Of a stretch of 64,000 nucleotides of DNA, positions 58,071-64,000 are shown in pieces. The position numbers were made by a program, and so were the translations under genes. This DNA comes from Exserohilum rostratum (Eukaryota > Ascomycota > Dothideomycetes > Pleosporales > Pleosporaceae): NCBI GenBank assembly GCA_026367775.1, contig CP111160.1, positions 124,001-188,000 of the forward strand, in the 5' to 3' direction. The notes under the pieces were generated by a model that saw only the letters and a program-made list of their open reading frames with translations, did no database searches and had not been told where the DNA came from. Each line of letters begins with the position of its first letter. The stretch's first letter is position 1.

Positions 58071-59528
58071 ATGGTATCCGCCCCGCCAGAGGGGCCCTTT
58101 GCCGGCAGACGCGCCAACCGCCGAGACAATCCCATCTACATCCTCCTAGCCGGCGTCCCGTCATCCTACACAGCAGGCGATCACGTGAGAGGTGTGCTTC
58201 TCGTTGCGCCTGTGCGATGTGCGCGCATCAACATAGCCCTGAGGGGCTTTTCTGTGGCCCCAAACTACGCCGGCAAGATTGTGCCCATTGAGTTCTACCG
58301 CGATTCCCAGGAGCTGTTCACATCCACAACTGGCGAGGAACTTGACCTTTTGCCCAAAAGTGCATCAAACCCCGGAAAGACGGAGATACCCTTCACCTTC
58401 ATTTTTGCGCAGCATGCGAATATACCGCCGCCCCCAGGAAAGGACTGGTTCTATTCCGAAGACTCCTACAACCACCCACGATTTCAGCATTCTCCAGGCT
58501 TCGTACTGCCGCCAAGCTTCTCTCCGCCCGCCTCTACTGAAATACAAATCGTATACCAGCTCGAAGTTACCATGGAGTATCTCACCCCAGCCACTCCGCC
58601 AGTGAGGATACGCCAAGAACTCAAGTACGTGCCGCCACCGCCTGACTTTCACCCTGCTCTCCTCCTACCAGACCTCAATTTCGGAACAAAGCTGCCCAAA
58701 CAATGGAATCCTGAAAAGTTTGTTCGCACACGTAAGCTGATCGAGGACTATGATGAGAGGGCCGGCAAGCTCATGAAGATCAAGGACAAGCTGGCCGACA
58801 AGGAGCTGCTCGGTTTCCAGAGTTTGGCCGAGATTCCATACGTCAAGTTCAGTCTCTATGCGACCTGTGCTCGGGTATTGGTTATTGGCGAGCAAGTACC
58901 TGCCATAATCACCCTCAAACATCTGAAGCGTTCCCCATCACTCACGAACCCGCCTGGTGTATTTGTACGCCGCGTCAAAGTCCAGCTCAATGCCTCGTTC
59001 AACATATTCACGCCTGGTGATCCGACAGGCCGTCAATCGAAGAAACAAGTCGTCCACACAGAGCAGGCTCAATTGCTGCTTCTAGACAAGAAGTTTGAAA
59101 AAGGCAATGGGGAGCCAATGCGTGATGGGCTTGCCCTCCTGGACATTGCAGACGTCAAGCTCACAGACCATGATTTCATCCCGAGCTTCACAAGCTACGC
59201 CCTAAACCTAGAGTACGAGCTGCAAATTGAGATCACTGGAAAGTGCGCCGATCGGGAATGGAACGGCATCATATGTGCTCAACCAGTTCAGATCGTCACT
59301 GCCAACCAGGCGTCGATTCCACTGGTAGTTGGAGATGGCGATATTGACTATGGACTAGAGTTGAGGCCAATGTATCACGAAGTGGACCCTCTGGCACAGC
59401 TTGACAGCCTAGGTGTGAGTCGAGGGGCTCAACTATTGAGGGACAGAGCACTGGCATATGAGCTTCACTCAAGGCACATTGCACCAACTATGGTGGACAA
59501 CCTACCCCCACCAGAATACACGGCATAG
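58071..59528 (+). CDS. Alpha-arrestin (arrestin-related trafficking adaptor)
   Basis: Single exon, 485 aa from MVSAPPEGPFAGRRANRRDN. The arrestin N-domain shows IYILLAGVPSSYTAGDHVRG, VLLVAPVRCARINIALRGFS and TEIPFTFIFAQHANIPPPPG; the C-domain shows FSLYATCARVLVIGEQVPAI, VRRVKVQLNASFNI and FTSYALNLEYELQIEITGKC. The protein ends VDNLPPPEYTA, which contains PPEY, a PPxY motif of the kind bound by WW domains of the Rsp5/Nedd4 ubiquitin ligase. Arrestin-related adaptors recruit Rsp5 to plasma-membrane transporters for endocytosis. Target unknown. The in-frame codons upstream of 58071 (from 58032) start MHQHACISHRLFT and are a poorer start. Confidence 0.88.
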   Translation: MVSAPPEGPFAGRRANRRDNPIYILLAGVPSSYTAGDHVRGVLLVAPVRCARINIALRGFSVAPNYAGKIVPIEFYRDSQELFTSTTGEELDLLPKSASNPGKTEIPFTFIFAQHANIPPPPGKDWFYSEDSYNHPRFQHSPGFVLPPSFSPPASTEIQIVYQLEVTMEYLTPATPPVRIRQELKYVPPPPDFHPALLLPDLNFGTKLPKQWNPEKFVRTRKLIEDYDERAGKLMKIKDKLADKELLGFQSLAEIPYVKFSLYATCARVLVIGEQVPAIITLKHLKRSPSLTNPPGVFVRRVKVQLNASFNIFTPGDPTGRQSKKQVVHTEQAQLLLLDKKFEKGNGEPMRDGLALLDIADVKLTDHDFIPSFTSYALNLEYELQIEITGKCADREWNGIICAQPVQIVTANQASIPLVVGDGDIDYGLELRPMYHEVDPLAQLDSLGVSRGAQLLRDRALAYELHSRHIAPTMVDNLPPPEYTA

Positions 59529-60606
59529 TAAAGCTGACTTGCCCTGCAATCTGCAGTGGTTGCAGTATGACAACAACTACTCCCATTCTTACATGGAACT
59601 CAACAAGCACACAGAAAGGACCGTATCTTTGTATCGCAAACGGCCCTGACACCCGCCTCGTCAACCTGACACTTTCGCTATTAGGATCCTGGTTCTTACG
59701 TCATACTCATCAACGCAACACGGTCCTTTTCCTTGGATTCAGCCCGAAAACAAGGTCCAGCTCTTGACTCCTGGCGAGCGTGAGTCTGCGTCTCTTGCAA
59801 GTATGGCGCAAGTTTCTCCCCGCAATCTGGACCTAGCATGGGTAGGTTCAGCCATGTCGTTCTTGCGGAGTTTTCCGACTGCTATGAAGAGCACAGATAC
59901 GACATCTCCTCACTTAAAGTTTGAGCTGATCAGCGGGCAAAGTGTTTGCGCATGACTGGGACATGGGTGTTGTCCAAAGTTGATCATTGGTGGTGTGACG
60001 AATGCTTGATGAAGGTGGTGTGATGACATTCTCACGTCTAACCTTCATTCCCATCCAGCTTTACGTATGATATGCATTTGGCTTAACAGGAAGGTGTTGT
60101 TGAGGTATGCTGAGAGACTGATTCAGGAGGAGCAAGAGTGCGACAAAAATTATGTGGAAAAACGGACGAGTTTGAGAAGTAGGCGAAAAGATGCAGTAAA
60201 AAATGGCAGGTAGGTTGATTAATTGTGGCATGAGAGAAATATATGAGAGTACTTCGATATGATCCAAAGTTTATGTTCTGCCACTGCAGTGACGATTGCG
60301 TGCTTCCACACTTGTGTCGCGAAGTGATTGGAAAACCTCGACAGGCTTACTCAAGTGAAATGCATAGATTCAGAATTGAAGAAATTCAATACAACAAATT
60401 CTCACCTTACATGCGAGACTCGGAGGCCGACCGTGATGATATGCGAGACATGGCTTACATAACCACATTCGGGACCTTGGCGCGTAACCGCGACTGCAGT
60501 GGTCGCGAACATGGCTCAGCTGTTACTCCACGTCTTCGTCTTCTTTCACGCGCACGCCTAAAACCAACCCGAGACAGCATCGCGATTACATACCCGACTC
60601 GCCACG
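59529..60606. other. Intergenic region, no gene seen
   Basis: 1.1 kb between tandem plus-strand genes; short frames without family signal. It contains the arrestin 3' end and the guanylyltransferase promoter. Confidence 0.45.
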
Positions 60607-61887
60607 ATGCCGACGACGGCACCGACACATGCGCCTCCGCCACAGATACCAGGCTTCCTCATACCCAACCACGAGGCGCAACCGCTCAAACAAGCCGTCG
60701 CTGAACTTCTCGAACGCGATAACCTGCGCTTTCCCGGCGCGCAACCCGTATCGTTCGCACGTGAACATGTTGCAGAACTCCAGCGCAATGAATACTTCAT
60801 GTGTGAGAAGACGGACGGCTTGCGCTGCCTGCTCTTCCTGCACTGGCAGGAGGGGCCGACGGGAGCCTTTGAGCCTCTGACTTTCTTGATTGATCGCAAG
60901 AACAACTACTACAATGTGCAACCGCCATTCCGAATTCCCCACTACATGCACCCGAACGAGCCCGAACCTTTCTTATACGGTACCATTCTGGATGGCGAGC
61001 TGGTGCACGACCAGTACCCAAACGAGCCTGTACCGCGCCTGAATTTCTACGTCTTCGATTGTTTGGCGGTCAACGAGCAGAATGTCACGGGAAGGACACT
61101 GGACAAGCGGTTGGGACGATTACACGATTGGGTCATCAAGCCGTATGAAATGTACCTGACAAGGACATTTGGGAAGAACATCAGACCAGATGATCTCAAG
61201 CCATTTGCGCTCAAGGGAAAAAAGACATATGCCGCGTACAAGCTCGAGGACATGTTCAGCAATATTCTACCGAACCTCCGTCACGGAAACGATGGCCTGA
61301 TCTTTACATGTGTCTCCACACCATACCAGTTCGGCACAGATAGACACATCCTGAAATGGAAGCCACCCCACGAGAACACGATCGACTTCAAGCTTCGCCT
61401 GGGCGAGTTCCCACTCATTGACCCCGAAGACGGCGAAGAAGGCCTGATTCCCGATTACGACGCCATGCCCAGCCCCATTGAACTCCTCGTCCAGCACAAC
61501 AACAACAACTACCAAGTCTTCGCCACGCTCGCACTCACCCAAGCCGAATGGGAGACGCTCAAATCACTCAACCAGCGCCTCGATGGTCGCATAATAGAGT
61601 GCTTCCGCACAGAGAGCGGCCAGTGGAAATACAAGTCCGAGGCTGACGGCACGCCGCGGTGGCGCGACGACAAAAAGGACGCCAATCACATCAGCACTGT
61701 TAATAGTGTGTTGGAGAGCATTGAAGCGCCTGTCACGGAAATGGATTTGCTGGGCAATGCCGAGAATATCAAGCGCGAGACGTACCGCATGCAGGGTAAG
61801 CTCGATCAGTACCGGCCGCCGCAGGATGCAGGTGAGCGCGAAGCAAAGAAGCGCAAGTTTAGCGATTCAGGTATGAATGGACATTGA
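60607..61887 (+). CDS. CEG1: mRNA-capping enzyme guanylyltransferase (alpha subunit)
   Basis: Single exon, 426 aa. It transfers GMP from GTP to the diphosphate 5' end of nascent mRNA. Nucleotidyltransferase motifs in order: I, EYFMCEKTDGLRCLLFLH with the KTDG lysine that takes GMP; III, GTILDGELVHDQY and LNFYVFDCLAVN; IV, RHGNDGLIFTCV; V, RHILKWKPPHENTIDFKL; then the C-terminal OB-fold with DGRIIECFRTESGQWKY and the motif VI region TPRWRDDKKDANHISTVNSV. The C-terminal tail is basic (EREAKKRKFSD), likely nuclear. Yeast Ceg1 works with a separate triphosphatase Cet1, and this protein likewise lacks a triphosphatase domain. The start MPTTAPTHAPPPQIPGF precedes all conserved motifs. Confidence 0.96.
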   Translation: MPTTAPTHAPPPQIPGFLIPNHEAQPLKQAVAELLERDNLRFPGAQPVSFAREHVAELQRNEYFMCEKTDGLRCLLFLHWQEGPTGAFEPLTFLIDRKNNYYNVQPPFRIPHYMHPNEPEPFLYGTILDGELVHDQYPNEPVPRLNFYVFDCLAVNEQNVTGRTLDKRLGRLHDWVIKPYEMYLTRTFGKNIRPDDLKPFALKGKKTYAAYKLEDMFSNILPNLRHGNDGLIFTCVSTPYQFGTDRHILKWKPPHENTIDFKLRLGEFPLIDPEDGEEGLIPDYDAMPSPIELLVQHNNNNYQVFATLALTQAEWETLKSLNQRLDGRIIECFRTESGQWKYKSEADGTPRWRDDKKDANHISTVNSVLESIEAPVTEMDLLGNAENIKRETYRMQGKLDQYRPPQDAGEREAKKRKFSDSGMNGH

Positions 61888-62461
61888 AAAGGAGGTTGAG
61901 GCGGCGGCGACGATGGCAGTTCTAAAACATGATATATTGTCAGCTCGAAGTTTACTTCTCTTTTCGGAAATGTACAAATAGCGATTTTTTCTAGATGTGG
62001 GCGTTTATAGGCGCGTTGGGGCAAAGCAAAAAATGATACCCAAGCTCTGCTTGATAGAATGAACGGAGGGCAGGCGGGCTTCCAAATCTAATAACTCTTC
62101 TTCGTCTTCTTTTCACGTTGCCTTTTGGAGAGGAAGGGGGTTAGAATACTATTGATTATGAGAATATCTAATCATTCCATTTCGTATAGTCAGAGTTTCG
62201 AAACGTGAAATCTTGGGAATACGTCAGCGAAAGCTTTCAGATACAAGGAAAAATGGGCAGATGGTACCGTTTCGCAAATCTCTCGAGGTATCTCTTTTTT
62301 GAACTCGTCTTGGTCCCAGGTCGTAGGTAGCTAGCAGGGAAACCAATAAAAACAGCTCTACGACTCCCAGAACGCCTTGTTATATCCAAAGATCCAAATC
62401 ATGTAGGCCCGTAATAGCCTACTCTAAACACTGATATTTCCACGGCCCCCCGGCCCACGCC
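61888..62461. other. Convergent 3' region
   Basis: 574 bp between convergent genes; nothing else seen. Confidence 0.45.
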
Positions 62462-62843
62462 TCAATGATTCCTAAAATTCTTCTTCTGGTAAAACAGATC
62501 CGTCCGACTACTTCCCAGATTGATAATCTTGGGGCAGCCATCGCGATCTTTTTCCAGGCGCGTGCACTCGAAGCAGTAGAAGGCGTCCGAGATGCCCTCG
62601 CCACCGCACACGACGCACTTGTTCTGGTAGTTGCCGAAAGAACACTCGTCGCAGATGCGCGCGAGCGTCGTGGGGCGCACATAGGAATCGCATACGGGGC
62701 ACTTGCCGTCGCATTTGTCGCATAGGCGGCCGATGGATATGCCGGATTGCTTGCGGCACATTACGAGATCGCTAGATAACAGGGTTAGTATGGTGCGTGG
62801 AGGAGAGGAGAGGGAATGCGACGTACGGATGATGGCGAGACAT
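62462..62843 (-). CDS. RDS3: PHD finger-like zinc protein PHF5A/Rds3, SF3b subunit of U2 snRNP
   Basis: Two exons, 62843..62827 and 62771..62462; 108 aa, the family's usual length. Coding exon 1 is only 17 nt (MSRHHP is completed by the splice); the intron (GTACGT...TTATCTAG) continues to DLVMCRKQSGISIGRLC. The cysteine pattern CDKCDGKCPVCDSYV, RICDECSFGNYQNKCVVCGG and FYCFECTRLEKDRDGCPKI is fully kept and binds three zinc ions in a knotted fold. The protein contacts SF3B1 and the branch-point adenosine in the spliceosome. The long open frame extending upstream on this strand (to 63127) is intron read-through. Head-to-head with the pinin-like gene. Confidence 0.96.
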
Positions 62844-63242
62844 GGTTGGTGGAGGTTTTGTTGGAGAGAGCTTAGGAAAGTGTTGTGAAGCTTTTCAAAG
62901 TGACGTATGTGTTCGTGAAGTCGTGTGTTTAAGCAGTTTATATGCAGTGGCGTATCTTTGTTGCGAGTGTTAGAGTCGGCGGCGCGAGAGAAAGTTGTAG
63001 AAGTGAAAGGCGAGCTTCGGGGGTCCGCTGCTAGCGTAAGCCAAGCACCCGTCGTCGACCATGAACGCCCGCTTCTACGCGACGCCCTCTTATCGCGCTC
63101 GACATGCCCCCGTCTTACATAGTACATACACTCCCTTCAATCTCTCTGTCTCGACGCGCGGCACCCGTGCGCTCTGCGCTATAAAGCAGTAGAAATTCCC
63201 AGTCTATAGACAGCAGGCGTGAGCCCGGTTTCCCATGTGACA
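62844..63242. promoter_or_regulatory. 399-bp bidirectional promoter between RDS3 and the pinin-like gene
   Basis: Only 399 bp separate the two divergent start codons. No clear TATA box is seen. The region may drive both splicing-related genes from shared elements (inference). Confidence 0.55.
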
Positions 63243-64000
63243 ATGGCGGCTCCCATCGCGTCCGCCGTCGTGCTCCCAGACGACCTCGCAATGCCAGCCT
63301 CGCCCGTGAACGGCCAAAAAAGACGCCAGGAGTCCTTCTCAGAAGACTCGGCCAAGCGCCCGCGAATCGACGGCGATGCCGCTTCCAACAACAATACCAA
63401 CGATAGGCGTGATTCCCCTCCTCCTCCGTCCAAGGACTCCAAGCCCGCTGCTGCCCCTGTGCGCCGCGAAAGGGGACGAGAGCGCAGACTGTTTGGCGCT
63501 GTCCTGGGCGCTCTTTCACAGAATACTACTACCACAGCACAGAAGCGGCGGTCTGAAATCGAAAAGAGGCAGTTGGCTCAGCGCAGACAGGAAGACCAAG
63601 AGAGTGAGCAGAGGAAGGCGGAGCGCATTGCGCGGCGCAAGGAGCAGAGATGGATAGAACAGAGGCGCTTTGAAAGGGAATCAGTAAGGACCTGCAATTC
63701 GTCAGATTCCCTTAATCCAATGCTTACGAGTTTCTAGATGCGCATTCGTCATGAGAACCTCCTTCACATGGCGCATTTCCTCCAGACAAAGACGGAACCA
63801 CACCTCGTACGTCATCACACGATAACCCTATCTATTGCGCAAGCTAACCACTACTGCAGTACTACAAACCCTGGGAAACCAGCCCCGAGGAAGACTCCCT
63901 TATCCACGATCAAATAGCCGAAGCCGAAGAAACCATCAGACGTGAGGTAGCTGAATACGAGGCTCGTACTCGCGAGCAGCAGCAGCAACAACAGCCTGAT
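63243..64000 (+). CDS. Pinin/SDK/MemA domain protein, 3' truncated by window edge
   Basis: Exons 63243..63683, 63738..63806 and 63860..>64000. It begins MAAPIASAVVLPDDLAMPAS, with an acidic-basic disordered stretch and the nuclear-localisation-like GQKRRQESFSEDSAKRPRID. The pinin/SDK/MemA conserved region follows: RRLFGAVLGALSQNTTTTAQ, then a long basic coiled coil with EKRQLAQRRQEDQESEQRKA and ARRKEQRWIEQRRFERES, then LLHMAHFLQTKTEPHL and YYKPWETSPEEDSLI. The visible part ends in a poly-Gln run. Pinin is a nuclear protein that associates with the exon junction complex and splicing regulators. The protein continues beyond the window. Confidence 0.9.

Noticed and set aside
62462..63127. 221-codon minus-strand frame including PHF5A
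   Set aside because: The N-terminal half is intron and promoter read-through; the spliced 108-aa product has the full conserved family length.
1..64000. Search for a secondary-metabolite cluster, transposase, CRISPR or phage-like system
   Set aside because: No PKS/NRPS/terpene core enzyme, cluster regulator, transposase or reverse transcriptase motif, or regular spaced repeats were seen; the gene content is ordinary nuclear fungal.

Overview
The window is nuclear DNA of a filamentous ascomycete. Most genes carry short (about 45-110 nt) GT-AG introns with CTGAC/CTAAC-type branch points, there is an intron-containing nuclear tRNA, intergenic gaps run to about 2 kb, and the gene set is typically fungal (CE5 cutinase-like esterase, Pth11/SAT4-type rhodopsin-fold protein, CLC exchanger, fungal KatG, alpha-arrestin). 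A Dothideomycete is a reasonable guess, but nothing here proves it. One AT-rich island near 52.7-53.0 kb looks like RIP-decayed sequence. I see no mobile element with coding capacity, no CRISPR and no recognisable polyketide or peptide synthetase cluster.

Layout. 0-6.3 kb: truncated SCCPDH-like oxidoreductase (+), probable Mediator subunit 22 (-), disordered orphan protein with a duplicated motif (-). 8.4-15.6 kb: four + strand genes: PP4 regulatory subunit PSY2, dihydrofolate reductase, an orphan multi-span membrane protein, and a MAPEG/mGST3 protein. 15.9-23.0 kb: three - strand genes: class 3 lipase, CLC chloride/proton exchanger, zinc alcohol dehydrogenase. 24.5-36 kb: catalase-peroxidase KatG (+), an unusual CBM48 protein with a C-terminal membrane anchor (-), a Pth11-like membrane protein (+), OMA1-type protease (-). 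36-40 kb: secreted CE5 esterase with a minisatellite-encoded tail (-) and a DUF3500 protein (-). 41.6-45 kb: salicylate-hydroxylase-like flavoprotein (+) facing an MFS transporter (-). 47 kb: tRNA-Val(CAC). 48-52 kb: small mitochondrial-looking protein with an internal repeat (+) and an eight-exon amino acid permease (-). 53.5-58 kb: beta-propeller-like orphan (+), small secreted protein (+), mitochondrial complex III chaperone CBP3 (-). 58-64 kb: alpha-arrestin (+), mRNA guanylyltransferase (+), SF3b subunit RDS3/PHF5A (-), and the start of a pinin-like protein (+).

Most genes are independent housekeeping loci. Possible functional groupings are the convergent monooxygenase-transporter pair (41.6-44.9 kb), the divergent ADH/KatG pair (21.8-26.9 kb), and the RNA-processing neighbourhood (60.6-64 kb), where RDS3 and the pinin-like gene share a 399-bp head-to-head promoter. 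Exon structures were derived by hand from splice signals plus reading-frame continuity; reading phase was checked for every multi-exon model. The least described items are the tail-anchored CBM48 protein with six copies of a short His-Glu motif, the mitochondrial-looking repeat protein and the orphan five-span membrane protein.
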